Assembly: GCA_023423695.1 (NCBI GenBank)
Contig: JAFAFA010000152.1
Coordinates: forward strand, 156,009 to 220,008
DNA: 64,000 bases
DNA from: Pseudomonadota bacterium
GTDB taxonomy: Bacteria; Pseudomonadota; Alphaproteobacteria; Azospirillales; Azospirillaceae
Reading direction: 5' to 3'
Below, in pieces: positions 7,991 through 16,696 of the stretch. The notes beneath the pieces are model-generated. The model was not told where the DNA came from. It did not search any database and worked only from the letters and a program-made list of their open reading frames with translations. A program made the translations under genes and the position numbers. The first letter of the stretch is position 1, and every line of letters starts with the position of its first letter.

Positions 7991-8296
7991 TTGCTGGACA
8001 TCCGTGAGCCGCGCGCCTTCCTCACCACCAAAGCGAAGCGCCTGCTGCTGGATTGCGCGCGCCGGCAAGTGATCAAACATGCCTATCTCGCTGAACTGAC
8101 GCTGGCAGCCGAGGCCGTACCCCGCCATCCGTCGCCGGAGGACGTGCTGGAAGCCGTGCAGGCACTGGAACAGATCGGCGCCGCATTGCAGGCCGTATCT
8201 GTCAAGGCCAGGTTCGGCGTGTCGACGCGGATGGTGCAGAAGTAACCGGCGCAGTGCCTGCTGCAGTTCTGCAGGGTACGTGACCAGCATCTATGA
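7991..8296 (+). pseudogene. relic of a FecI-type ECF sigma factor
   Basis: The translated frame reads like a FecI-family sigma factor from late region 2 through region 4: DIREPRAFLTTKAKRLLLD, then HPSPEDVLEAVQALEQIGAA, then RFGVSTRMVQK followed by TAA (8243-8245) where the family has a Tyr codon, and then AQCLLQFCRVRDQHL in the same frame up to TGA at 8294. About 16 residues of region 4 are missing between SVKA and RFGVST, and region 2 is absent at the 5' end. It is therefore 5'-truncated, internally deleted and interrupted by a nonsense codon. No FecR or TonB receptor gene is next to it. Confidence 0.75.
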
Positions 8297-8343
8297 GGCG
8301 GACCGCCGCCACGCCGAGGCCGCCGCCCGCATGGAAAGCTGCT

Positions 8344-8979
8344 CTAACGGGCGAACACGGTGGACCGAGCCTGCGACCAGTCGTGGCCGGCAACGAGGGC
8401 GGCAATCGCCCGGGCGATCTTGCCGCCGCCCTGCACCGACGGTTCGATCGGGTTGGCATAGTCCGCCGCCTCGTCGCAGATCAGACGGAGGTCGATCAGC
8501 GGCAGCCCGCGCGCGAAGGCCGCCCGCGTGATGACGTCGTTGAAGATGGTCAGACCGGTGACGACCAGCCGCTGCCGCAGCGGGTCGGGGTAGTTCGCAT
8601 CATAGATGGTGCAGACCACCGTCGGCAGGCGCCGGGCCGTCACGGCGTCGAGCATCGCCCGATACTCGCGCTGGAATTGCTCCCGCACCTCGCCCAGCGC
8701 ATTGACGGCGCCGGCGACCGACCGCGCCCCCTCGTCGAGAACGCTGGAATGCCGAAGGGCGTCGTTGCCGCCGACGCTCACCACGAGGTGGCTGGCATCC
8801 GGGGGGAGTTGCCGGATTTGAGCGGCAATGCTGCCGGTGACCCCGCCATCGACCGCCCGCAAGGTCGCCTGCCAGCCCCGCGGCAGAAGCGGACGAAGCT
8901 GCGTCACCACATCGGGACCGCCGCCCACATAGGCGGCATTGTCGAAGATCGAATCTCCGAGAAGGACAACGTTCGACAT
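8344..8979 (-). CDS. SGNH/GDSL-type hydrolase
   Basis: A 211-residue esterase-like protein. Block I is VVLLGDSIFDN at residues 4-14 (nucleophile Ser), a Gly-containing block follows (DGGVTGSIAAQI), and block III is SVGGNDALRH near 68. The usual C-terminal Asp-x-x-His block is not evident; the matching region reads ANPIEPSVQGGGKIARAI, a form seen in a bacterial subfamily. The ATG at 8979 is chosen because MSNVVLLGDS is a normal family start, while the frame open to 9042 adds an unusual Arg/Pro-rich tail. It lies 105 bases downstream of the MocR gene on the same strand; any link to mevalonate metabolism is unsupported. Confidence 0.85.
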   Translation of the reverse strand: MSNVVLLGDSIFDNAAYVGGGPDVVTQLRPLLPRGWQATLRAVDGGVTGSIAAQIRQLPPDASHLVVSVGGNDALRHSSVLDEGARSVAGAVNALGEVREQFQREYRAMLDAVTARRLPTVVCTIYDANYPDPLRQRLVVTGLTIFNDVITRAAFARGLPLIDLRLICDEAADYANPIEPSVQGGGKIARAIAALVAGHDWSQARSTVFAR

Positions 8980-9084
8980 GGACGGCCATTCCCTTCCATT
9001 CGGGTTCCCGGCATCGGGCCGTGGCGGCCGATGCCGGTGCATGACATGGCCCTGCCCAGGCAGGACGAACAGCGCCCAGTCGCC

Positions 9085-10479
9085 TTATGCCGACCGGTCC
9101 GCGCCGCCGGGCGAGACAAGGTTGTCCTTCAGGAAATCGATGAAACGGGGATCGGTCGCATAGGCGATGTTGATCCGCAAGGCTGGCGCGGTCGGCACCC
9201 TGGTCGGCAGGAACAGCGTTCCGGGCGCCAGGAAGATGCCGCGCTCCGCCGCTTGCTGCGCCAGATCCACGTCGTTGAGGTGGTCGGGAAGCTCGCCCCA
9301 CAGGTAGTAGCTCCCCGAGACGGTCGGCGGCAGCCGGACGCCGATGCGGCCGAGCGCCAGCATCGCCGTTTCGGCATGCTCCTCGATCCGGGTCTTCAGC
9401 TTGCGCAGGTGGCGCAGGTAATGCCCGGACGCGATGAAGCCGTAGACGATCCGCTCGACATAATCGGAGGTGCTGACGACGGTCAGCATCTTCACGTCGC
9501 AGAGCCGGTCGATCAGCGGCCGCTTCGCCGCCACATAGCCAACGCGCAGGCTGGCCGACAGCGTCTTGGAAAAGGTGCCGATGTAGATCACCCGGTCCAA
9601 CTGGTCGAGCGCGGCCAGCCGCGGACTGGCGGCGGGCAGCACGTCGGCGAAGGGATCGTCCTCCACCACATAGAATCCATGTTGGCCGGCGACCTGCAGC
9701 AGGCGGTGCGCCACCGCCGGCGTGATGGAACTGCCGGTCGGATTGTGGGCCAGCGACTGGGTGAAGAACAGTTTGGGCTTGTGGGCGGCGGCCTTGGCGG
9801 CGAGATCGTCCAGGTCGGGACCGTCCTGGAGGCGCTGCACGCCGACGATGGCGATGCGCGACAGGCGCAGCTTGCCGAACAGCGGGTAATAGCCCGAACT
9901 GTCGACGAGAACGGTATCCCCCGGCTCCAGCATCTGGCGGGCGACGAGGTCCAGCGCATGGTTGGCGCCCTGGGTCAGCAGGATTTGGTCGGGCGACGCC
10001 TTGATCGAGCGTTCCCCCAGCGTCAGCGCCAGCCTCTCCCGAAGCGGCAGGAAGCCCCAGGGCGAGCCGTATCCATGTTCCGACGCCAGCCCGCGCGCCG
10101 CCGCCATGAAGCGCGGGGCGCTGCCGATCTCGAACCGCTCCATCCAGGACGGCGGCGGGCGACCGTCGCCGATCCGCACCGAGCAGGTCTGGACCAGTTG
10201 TTCCCGCAGGAGCGAGACGGAATCCACCGCTTCCGCCACATGGGCCGGCTGCTGTTCGGCCGAGGCACGGCGCACCCGCGCGACGTAAAAGCCGGACCCT
10301 TGCTTGGCTTCCAGATATCCCAGCGCCACCAGCCGGTCATAGGCTTCCGCCATGGTGTTTTTCGAAACGCCATGTTCGACCGCACCGGCCCGGACCGACA
10401 GAAGCCGCTCCCCCGGCTTCATCAGGCCGTCGCCGATCAGGCCGGCGATCTTGTCTACGATGCTGTTCACCCGCGTCAT
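9085..10479 (-). CDS. MocR-type transcriptional regulator (GntR HTH fused to aminotransferase-like domain)
   Basis: A 464-residue PLP-dependent regulator. Residues 1-75 form a GntR winged helix (VNSIVDKIAGLIGDGLMKPG, then VSKNTMAEAYDRLVALGYLE). Residues about 110-460 resemble fold-type-I aminotransferases, with the PLP-binding Lys in IGTFSKTLSASLRVGY and PTGSSITPAVAHRLL as cofactor-site region. The ATG at 10479 starts the HTH; the frame is open to 10578 but through the regulatory region. It is divergent from the HMG-CoA reductase gene, and several TGTCCC half-sites lie just upstream of its start, so it probably controls the reductase/permease operon and itself. Confidence 0.92.
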   Translation of the reverse strand: MTRVNSIVDKIAGLIGDGLMKPGERLLSVRAGAVEHGVSKNTMAEAYDRLVALGYLEAKQGSGFYVARVRRASAEQQPAHVAEAVDSVSLLREQLVQTCSVRIGDGRPPPSWMERFEIGSAPRFMAAARGLASEHGYGSPWGFLPLRERLALTLGERSIKASPDQILLTQGANHALDLVARQMLEPGDTVLVDSSGYYPLFGKLRLSRIAIVGVQRLQDGPDLDDLAAKAAAHKPKLFFTQSLAHNPTGSSITPAVAHRLLQVAGQHGFYVVEDDPFADVLPAASPRLAALDQLDRVIYIGTFSKTLSASLRVGYVAAKRPLIDRLCDVKMLTVVSTSDYVERIVYGFIASGHYLRHLRKLKTRIEEHAETAMLALGRIGVRLPPTVSGSYYLWGELPDHLNDVDLAQQAAERGIFLAPGTLFLPTRVPTAPALRINIAYATDPRFIDFLKDNLVSPGGADRSA

Positions 10480-10503
10480 CGTGCAATCGGCCCTTCGGTA
10501 AGG

Positions 10504-10568
10504 TGTCCCATTGAAAACGCTGGGACAGTGTCCCGAAGATACCGGCAAACTGTCCCTTGCTCTGTCCC
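10504..10568. promoter_or_regulatory. TGTCCC half-site array, probable MocR operator
   Basis: TGTCCC occurs at 10504-10509, 10529-10534, 10551-10556 and 10563-10568, and its complement GGGACA at 10522-10527 forms a perfect palindrome GGGACAGTGTCCC at 10522-10534. Five half-sites in 65 bases lie between the divergent MocR and HMG-CoA reductase genes. MocR regulators are known to bind spaced direct repeats, so this array is a strong operator candidate. Confidence 0.65.
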
Positions 10569-10779
10569 TTTGTATCACTGATCATTACGCATGCGAACAA
10601 CGCCGTCGCAGCTTTTGCCGCGGCATTCTGTTCGCCGTCCTCTCCCTCGCTTCCTCCTCGCAGGGACCGTCATGCGCGGTGCAGGACGGCGGGCATCCGT
10701 TCGAGCGCGACGATCCGCGAGTGACAACCAGGGCGCTCTCCCCCGCCGGCAACGCCCTCACAGCCAACAAGGTTCAGGA

Positions 10780-12063
10780 ATGACCAATCCCCATCGCAGC
10801 TCCCGCATCTCCGGTTTCCACAAGAAGTCGCCGGCGGAGCGGCTGGCGATCGTTTCCGAATTCGCCGGGCTCGACGCAGCGGCGGCGGCATCGCTGCCCG
10901 GCACCGGCAACCTGGATATCGACCTCGCCGACCGGCTGGTCGAGAACGTCATCGGGTCGATGAACATCCCGTTGGGGATCGCGACCAACATGAAGGTCGA
11001 CGGCGAGGATCTGCTGATCCCGATGGCGACAGAGGAATCGTCGGTGGTCGCCGCAGTCTGCAACGCGGCCCGGCAATGCTACGACGCCGGCGGTTTCACC
11101 ACCTCGATGTTCGGCACGCTGATGATCGCGCAGATCCAGGCGGTCGGCGTCGCCGATCCCTATGCCGCGCGCCTGCGCATCCTCGGTCGGCGCGACGAGA
11201 TCAAGGCGGTGTGCGACGGCTGCGACCCGATCCTGCTGAAGTTCGGCGGCGGTTTCCGCGATGTCGAGGTCCGCGTGCTCGACAGCCAGAGCGGGCCGAT
11301 GCTGGTGACCCACCTGATCGTCGACACCCGGGATGCCATGGGTGCCAACGCGGTCAACAGCATGGCGGAGAAGCTGGCCCCCCACATCGCCGAATGGACC
11401 GGCGGGCGCTTCTATCTGCGCATCCTGTCCAATCTTGCCGACCGCCGTCTGGCGCGGGCCCATGCGGTGTGGCCGCTCGACCAGATCGGCGGCGAGGCGG
11501 TGCGCGACGGCATCATCAGCGCCTATCACTTCGCCGACGCCGATCCCTACCGCGCCGCCACCCACAACAAGGGGATCATGAACGGCGTCAGCGCCGTCGT
11601 GCTGGCCACCGGCAACGACACCCGCGCGGTGGAGGCCGGCGCCCATGCCTATGCGGCCCGCAACGGCCGTTACGGCAGCCTGACCCGCTTCGAGGTAACG
11701 GCAGACGGTCATCTCAGCGGGTCGATCGAGCTGCCGATGGCCGTCGGTCTGATCGGCGGCGCCACCAAGGCCCATCCCACGGCGCAGGCCTGCCTGAAGA
11801 TCCTCGGCGTCACCAGCGCCGACCGTCTGGCCCGCGTCATCGCCGCGGTCGGTCTGGCGCAGAACTTCTCCGCGCTGAAGGCGCTGGCGACCACCGGCAT
11901 CCAGAAGGGCCACATGGCCCTGCACGCCCAGAACATCGCCATGATGGCGGGTGCGGCCGGTGAGGAGATCGACCGCGTCGCCCGCATCCTGGTGGAGCGC
12001 GGCACCGTCCGCCAGGACGTCGCCCAAGCGATCCTGGAGGACATGCGGGCAACCGCCCAATAA
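10780..12063 (+). CDS. mvaA: hydroxymethylglutaryl-CoA reductase, class II (degradative type)
   Basis: A 427-residue enzyme that in the class II family interconverts mevalonate and HMG-CoA using NAD(H). Family motifs include SRISGFHKKSPAERLA at the start, the ENVIGSMNIPLGIATNM substrate loop (about residues 48-64), EESSVVAAVCNAA, the DAMGANAVNSMAE segment with its catalytic Asp region near 186, THNKGIMNG near 263 and the late KGHMALHAQNIAM containing the catalytic His. The ATG at 10780 begins the conserved N-terminus. Because this clade normally uses the non-mevalonate route (dxs is present in this window), the enzyme probably serves mevalonate catabolism. A permease follows; HMG-CoA lyase is not in the window. 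Confidence 0.92.
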   Translation: MTNPHRSSRISGFHKKSPAERLAIVSEFAGLDAAAAASLPGTGNLDIDLADRLVENVIGSMNIPLGIATNMKVDGEDLLIPMATEESSVVAAVCNAARQCYDAGGFTTSMFGTLMIAQIQAVGVADPYAARLRILGRRDEIKAVCDGCDPILLKFGGGFRDVEVRVLDSQSGPMLVTHLIVDTRDAMGANAVNSMAEKLAPHIAEWTGGRFYLRILSNLADRRLARAHAVWPLDQIGGEAVRDGIISAYHFADADPYRAATHNKGIMNGVSAVVLATGNDTRAVEAGAHAYAARNGRYGSLTRFEVTADGHLSGSIELPMAVGLIGGATKAHPTAQACLKILGVTSADRLARVIAAVGLAQNFSALKALATTGIQKGHMALHAQNIAMMAGAAGEEIDRVARILVERGTVRQDVAQAILEDMRATAQ

Positions 12064-12169
12064 GCAGGGCCACGAGAAGCAGGTCCATCGAAGGGCCCGG
12101 CCAGGCAACCGGCAGGGTCGTGACGCTCCAACGCGGCATGACCCCGCCCCCCGATGAAGAGGAAACGCA

Positions 12170-12679
12170 ATGAAGACGGGACAATTGATTGAGGTCTGGG
12201 GGGACACGGTCGACAGCGTCCATCTCGGATGGGCGATGGTGATCGGCTGCGCCATCAGCCTCGGTGCCTTTCTGCTGGCCAACCGCATCCTGGCGAGCCT
12301 CGTTGCCGCGCCGGAGATGGCGCGCGCCTATTCGATGCTGGTCGGGCTGGCGGGGTGCCTGGTGTCCGGCGCGGTGTGCGCCCGCCTGTTCCCGCCCAAG
12401 CGGGAGGTCGTCGACCGTGCGGCCGATCCTGCCTGGCGGGAGACGCTGATGGCCGAACTGCGATCAGAACCCGGCGGCTTCGGCCGGCTCGCCGACCTTC
12501 CCGCGCCGACCGTGGCCGAATTGAAGGAGATGGGGCTCTACGACCTGTTCGCCGCCGAGGAAGCGGCCCAGGATGCCGGAAGGGATGTCGGCGGCCGCAA
12601 GGCGGCGCTGCACGGCGTTCCATCCCCGAGCGCCGATGCCCTTCGCTCCGAACCGGCGGCTCGGGAGGCGCGGGCGTGA
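12170..12679 (+). CDS. small membrane protein associated with the TctA-like permease
   Basis: A 169-residue protein with two clear transmembrane segments (about residues 20-42 and 52-72), followed by a polar, Ala/Glu-rich tail with the repeated-looking ELRSEPGGFGRLADLPAP and EAAQDAGRD stretches. I do not recognise a family. Its position directly before and overlapping a TctA-type permease suggests the place normally held by TctB, but TctB has about four segments and this does not resemble it. AAGAGGAAACGCA gives a good ribosome site before the ATG, and the stop overlaps the next start (TGATG). Confidence 0.7.
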   Translation: MKTGQLIEVWGDTVDSVHLGWAMVIGCAISLGAFLLANRILASLVAAPEMARAYSMLVGLAGCLVSGAVCARLFPPKREVVDRAADPAWRETLMAELRSEPGGFGRLADLPAPTVAELKEMGLYDLFAAEEAAQDAGRDVGGRKAALHGVPSPSADALRSEPAAREARA

Positions 12680-14076
12680 TGGAACTCCTTCTTTCCGACA
12701 TCCTCTGGGCGGCAGGAATGGGGCTGCTCGGCGCCGTGCTGTTCGCCGCCATCGGGCTGGTGTCCGGCACTGACGAGACCACGACCATTGCGCCCCTGAC
12801 CCTGCTGGTCGTCCTGCTGGTCGTCCTGCTGGGCGTACCGCCCGCCGGCGTCTTCACCTTCTTTCTCGCCAGCGCGGTCGCCAAGCACATGACCCACGCG
12901 GTGCCGACCGCCCTGCTCGGCATCCCCGGCGACACCATGGCGATCCCGCTGATGCAGCAGGCCGGCGTCCTGCGCAATCTCGGCGTGCCGCACATCGCCC
13001 TGCGCAAAATGGTGTCCGGCGCCATCATCGCCGCCTTCGTCTCCGTTCCTCTGGCGGTGCTGTTCGCCGTCCTGCTGGCTCCATTCGGACCGGCCATCAC
13101 CAAGGCGGCACCCTGGATCTTCGTCGCCGCGGCGGTGATCATCGCCTATTTCTCCGCCGGGCGCTGGGCCTCGGTCGTCGCGCTGTTCCCCTTCGTGCTG
13201 GTGATCGTCGCCCTGCAGGGACTGACCGCGAAGTTCGGGGTGAAGCTGAGCATCAGCTATTTCCTGGGCATCGCCATCGGCCCGCTGGTGGCCGACCTCT
13301 TCTCCGTCCTATCGCCGGTCGACCGCAAGCGGATCGCCCGCGAAAAGGTGCGCAGCTTCGCGCTCGCTCCCGACGTCAAGAGCTGGGGCGGCTATTTCCC
13401 GAACCCCTTCAAGGTGCTGGATGCCTCCCAGCTGCGCTGGACGCTGGGCACCGCCGCCGTGTCCAGCGCCACCTTCGTGTTCAGCCCGGTCGCCATGACC
13501 GTTCTGCTGGGCGAGGTGGTGGGCTCGCGCGTCCGCCATGTCTACCATCGCATGACGACGGTGCTGACCGCGCGCAACGGCGTCACGGAATCGACCTACA
13601 TCGCCGAGGCGCTGATCCCGCTGATCGCCTTCGGCCTGCCGCTGAGCCCCGTCGCAGCCGGACCTGCCGCGCCGCTGTTCAACGCGCCGCCACGCTTCAC
13701 CGTCGATGCCGCGACCGGGCAGGTCAACAACCTGCACAACCTGATGACCAGCTGGGAATTCCTGGGATACGGCCTGCTGGCGGTCGTCCTGGCGGCGCTG
13801 GTCTCCTACCCCTTCGCGATGAACTATGCCCGCAGCGCCGCGGCCCTGGTCGCCCGCCGGCTGAGCCACGAGGCGATCATCGCCACCTTCTCCGGCCTGA
13901 TCCTCGTCATCGGCGTGTGGGAAGGCGGACTGATGGGCCTGCTGGTGATCCTGGCGATCGGTCTGGTGGGCGGGCTGCTCTACCGGACTCTGGGCTTCAA
14001 CACCGGGGTCCAGTTCATGGGCTATTACACCGCCGTGCTTACGGTCCCCGCACTCACCAAGCTGTTGGGGGTCTGA
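12679..14076 (+). CDS. tripartite tricarboxylate transporter TctA-family permease
   Basis: A 465-residue polytopic inner-membrane protein with roughly ten or more hydrophobic segments. The region TALLGIPGDTMAIPLMQQAG (about residues 75-94) and the later YIAEALIPLIAFGLPLSPVA match the two conserved Pro/Gly loops of TctA-like permeases. It is translationally coupled to the small membrane protein and is 616 bases downstream of the HMG-CoA reductase, so it probably imports the substrate of that enzyme, perhaps mevalonate. No TctC-type binding protein gene is in the window, so one must be supplied elsewhere or the system works without it. Confidence 0.85.
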   Translation: MELLLSDILWAAGMGLLGAVLFAAIGLVSGTDETTTIAPLTLLVVLLVVLLGVPPAGVFTFFLASAVAKHMTHAVPTALLGIPGDTMAIPLMQQAGVLRNLGVPHIALRKMVSGAIIAAFVSVPLAVLFAVLLAPFGPAITKAAPWIFVAAAVIIAYFSAGRWASVVALFPFVLVIVALQGLTAKFGVKLSISYFLGIAIGPLVADLFSVLSPVDRKRIAREKVRSFALAPDVKSWGGYFPNPFKVLDASQLRWTLGTAAVSSATFVFSPVAMTVLLGEVVGSRVRHVYHRMTTVLTARNGVTESTYIAEALIPLIAFGLPLSPVAAGPAAPLFNAPPRFTVDAATGQVNNLHNLMTSWEFLGYGLLAVVLAALVSYPFAMNYARSAAALVARRLSHEAIIATFSGLILVIGVWEGGLMGLLVILAIGLVGGLLYRTLGFNTGVQFMGYYTAVLTVPALTKLLGV

Positions 14077-14082
14077 AGGCCG

Positions 14083-14119
14083 CGGCGTGCTTGCGGATCG
14101 GGTTTCCGCAAGCACGCCG
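14083..14119. terminator. strong bidirectional hairpin between convergent operons
   Basis: CGGCGTGCTTGCGGA (14083-14097) and TCCGCAAGCACGCCG (14105-14119) form a perfect 15-bp stem with a 7-base loop. It starts 7 bases after the TctA stop codon and lies 51 bases beyond the stop of the convergent LivF gene. There is no long T run, but position and stability make it a likely terminator for both. Confidence 0.75.
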
Positions 14120-14169
14120 TAACCCCCCTGCCTCCGTTTCGCGGGAGGAGGTCGAGCGGAGAGACCGGA

Positions 14170-14886
14170 TCACACCGCAACCATCTCCATCAGCCGGGCA
14201 CGGTCGGCGGACGAGGCCGCTTCGCCCTGAAGCGTGATGCACCCCCGTTCCACCGCGTAGAACCGGTCGGCGACGTCGAGCGCACGGTGGATGTTCTGCT
14301 CCACCAGCAGGATGGTCAGCCCCGCCCGCTTCAGCTCCGTGATGATCCCGAAAATCTCGTCGACGATCATCGGCGCCAGACCTTCCGTCGGCTCGTCGAT
14401 CAGCAGCAGCCTGGCGGTGCCCACCATCACGCGGGCCATCGCCAGCATCTGCTGTTCGCCGCCGGACAGGGTGGTGCCGAGCTGCCGTCGCCGTTCGGCC
14501 AGCCGGGGAAAGCGGGCGAATGCCTGTCCGATCGCCCGCTCGTTGTCCTGACGGGCACGGCCGGGACATTGGTGCAGCCCCAGCCGCAAATTCTCCTCGA
14601 CGCTGAGGCCGGGAAAGATGCGGCGATCCTCCGGCACAAGCCCGAGCCCGAGACGTGCGATCGCGTCGGGTGTCTGCCCGGCCAGTTCGACGCCGCCGTA
14701 TCGGATCGTCCCGGAACTGGCCGGCACCCAGCCGGCGATGGATTTCAGGATGGTGGTCTTGCCGACACCGTTGCGGCCGAACAGTCCGACCACCTCGCCC
14801 GGACCGGCCTGGAGGGACACCCCCTGAAGGACATGGCTGAGGCCGTAATGCGCGTGCAGGTTCTCGATGGAAAGCATGGCTGTCAC
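14170..14886 (-). CDS. livF: branched-chain-type ABC transporter ATP-binding protein LivF
   Basis: A 238-residue ATPase of the HAAT (Liv) family. Walker A is GRNGVGKTTI near residue 38, signature LSGGEQQMLAMAR near 138, and Walker B RLLLIDEPTEGL near 158, a wording typical of LivF. It is the last gene of the leftward operon, and its start overlaps the LivG stop (ATGA). In this setting the importer probably carries the acid processed by the upstream CoA ligase and molybdenum hydroxylase rather than amino acids, because Liv-type systems are frequently used for aromatic acids; this is inference from context. Confidence 0.92.
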   Translation of the reverse strand: MTAMLSIENLHAHYGLSHVLQGVSLQAGPGEVVGLFGRNGVGKTTILKSIAGWVPASSGTIRYGGVELAGQTPDAIARLGLGLVPEDRRIFPGLSVEENLRLGLHQCPGRARQDNERAIGQAFARFPRLAERRRQLGTTLSGGEQQMLAMARVMVGTARLLLIDEPTEGLAPMIVDEIFGIITELKRAGLTILLVEQNIHRALDVADRFYAVERGCITLQGEAASSADRARLMEMVAV

Positions 14887-15659
14887 CCGTGTCCGAAATA
14901 GGCGGCCTGTACGGCGGGATCGGCGCGCACCACGGCCGGCGGACCCTCGGCGATCTTCCGGCCCTGAGCCATCACGACGACATGGTCCGACAGGCTCATC
15001 ACCAAGCCGATGTCATGTTCGATCAGCAGCACCGTCAGGTCGCCGGCCAGCGAGCGGATCAGGGCGCCGGTATCGGCCGTATCGCCGTGGCTCATGCCCT
15101 GGGTCGGCTCGTCCAGCAGCAGCACCCGCGGTTCGGCGGCCAGCGCCACCGCGATCTCCAACCGCCGCTGCTCACCGTGGGAGAGATTGCCGGCAAGCTC
15201 CCCCGCCTTCGCCGACAGGCCGAACCGCTCCAGCAGCGCCTCCGCCTTGGCCAGCGCCCGGCGGCTGTGACCGACCGGACGCAGCGCGTGCCAGGGCCGT
15301 TCCAGCACCTGTGCGGCGATCCGCAGGTTTTCCAGGACCGGCAGCTCGAAGAACAGGTTGGTGATCTGGAAGGACCGCGCCAACCCGGCGGCGAGCAGCC
15401 GGTCGGGCGAGCGCCCGGTGACATCGGCGCCGTCCAGCGTCACCCGTCCGCCGGTGGGGCGGATGGCGCCGCTGATCAGGTTGAACAGCGTGCTCTTGCC
15501 CGCCCCGTTGGGGCCGATGACCGAGGTGATCCGCCCGGCAGCGGCCTCGAATCCGACGCCCGCCACCGCCTGGAGCCCGCCGAAATTCACCGAAAGGTCG
15601 CGCAAGCCCAGCGCGCAGGCGCCGCCGGACGTTGCTGTTCTGAGGGGGGCAGCCATCAT
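14883..15659 (-). CDS. livG: branched-chain-type ABC transporter ATP-binding protein LivG
   Basis: A 258-residue ATPase. Walker A is GPNGAGKSTL near residue 50, the long LivG-type insert (ARSFQITNLFFELPVLENL) follows, signature LSHGEQRRLEIA near 162 and Walker B RVLLLDEPTQGM near 181. The C-terminus ADPAVQAAYFGHG is characteristic of LivG (VxxAYLG). It overlaps both neighbours by four bases, as expected for a coupled Liv operon. Confidence 0.93.
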   Translation of the reverse strand: MMAAPLRTATSGGACALGLRDLSVNFGGLQAVAGVGFEAAAGRITSVIGPNGAGKSTLFNLISGAIRPTGGRVTLDGADVTGRSPDRLLAAGLARSFQITNLFFELPVLENLRIAAQVLERPWHALRPVGHSRRALAKAEALLERFGLSAKAGELAGNLSHGEQRRLEIAVALAAEPRVLLLDEPTQGMSHGDTADTGALIRSLAGDLTVLLIEHDIGLVMSLSDHVVVMAQGRKIAEGPPAVVRADPAVQAAYFGHG

Positions 15660-16696
15660 GGTGTCGCCCTCCCCTGTTCGCTGCGGCGGCTCAGCCGCGC
15701 TAGCAGGGCGCCGACCAGCCCCTTGCGCAGAAAGATGACGGACAGCATGAAGATGACACCCACGACGATCAGGTGATGCTCGGTCCAGGAGCCGACGACC
15801 GAGCGCAGGGCGGTCAGCAGCAGGCTGCCCACCACCGGCCCCACCAGCGTGCCGACGCCGCCGACGATGACGGTGATCACGGCATTGCCGGAGGTCTCGA
15901 AGAACATCAGTTCCGGCGAGACGAAGCCGCGCAGCATCGGGTAGAGCGCCCCGGCCAGTGCCGCGACGCAGGCGGCCAGCACATAGACCGCCAGCTTGTA
16001 GCGCCAGGCGTTAAAGCCGAGGAACGGCACGCGCTTCTCGTTGGCGCGGATGGCGGCAAGCGTCCGGCCGAAGGGTGCATCCATCAGATAGGCCAGCCCG
16101 GCATAGGCCGCCACGGTCAGACCGAGCACCAGCAGGAAGAAGGACAGCGGGTCGGCGGTGTCGAGACTGAACGGTCCGAAACCGACCTGGATCTGCGGGA
16201 TGCCGATCAGCCCGTCCGAGGCGCCCAGCGCATGGGTGTTGTAGACGGACTTGGCCGCGACCTGAGCCAGCCCGAAGGTGATGAGAGCGAAGTAGACGCC
16301 CTTCACCCGGTTGGCGATGACGCCGCCGATCATGCCAGCCACGCCACCCGCCAGCAGGGCCGCCGCCATCGCCAGCCAGAAGCTGGGGGCGACGTCGCGC
16401 AGGACGAGCGCGGAGACATAGGCGCCCAGCCCGAAATACAGCGCCTGTCCCAACGACAAGAGGCCGGTATAGCCCAGCAGCAGATCGACGCTCATCGCGA
16501 GCCCGGCGAAGATCAGCGCCTCGGTCGCCAGACGCAGGTAAAAGCCGTTGCCGGTCGCCCAGGCGACGACGGCGAATCCCAGCGCCGCCACCAGGAAGGC
16601 CAGCGCCAGCCAATGGACCGGGGCCAGACGGGAAAGCCGGGATGCCGGCTCGGCGCGACCGGGATCGGAGAGGGTGCGCAATGTGGCTTCAGGCAT
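15656..16696 (-). CDS. livM: branched-chain-type ABC transporter permease LivM
   Basis: A 346-residue inner-membrane permease with about nine hydrophobic segments. The stretch LLGYTGLLSLGQALYFGLGA near residue 72 is the LivM hallmark, and VIVGGVGTLVGPVVGSLLL near 275 is the conserved C-terminal motif. The start overlaps the LivH stop region by 8 bases, and the stop overlaps LivG, so the gene is fully inside the transporter operon. Confidence 0.92.
   Translation of the reverse strand: MPEATLRTLSDPGRAEPASRLSRLAPVHWLALAFLVAALGFAVVAWATGNGFYLRLATEALIFAGLAMSVDLLLGYTGLLSLGQALYFGLGAYVSALVLRDVAPSFWLAMAAALLAGGVAGMIGGVIANRVKGVYFALITFGLAQVAAKSVYNTHALGASDGLIGIPQIQVGFGPFSLDTADPLSFFLLVLGLTVAAYAGLAYLMDAPFGRTLAAIRANEKRVPFLGFNAWRYKLAVYVLAACVAALAGALYPMLRGFVSPELMFFETSGNAVITVIVGGVGTLVGPVVGSLLLTALRSVVGSWTEHHLIVVGVIFMLSVIFLRKGLVGALLARLSRRSEQGRATP

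Noticed and set aside
8293..10581. A 762-codon open frame on the plus strand
   Set aside because: It runs antisense to the MocR and SGNH hydrolase genes, is Arg/Gln/His-rich as expected for a GC-rich shadow frame, and shows no domain.
12170..12679. Calling the small membrane protein TctB
   Set aside because: Only two membrane helices and a long polar tail are visible, and no TctB-like motif; position alone is not enough.
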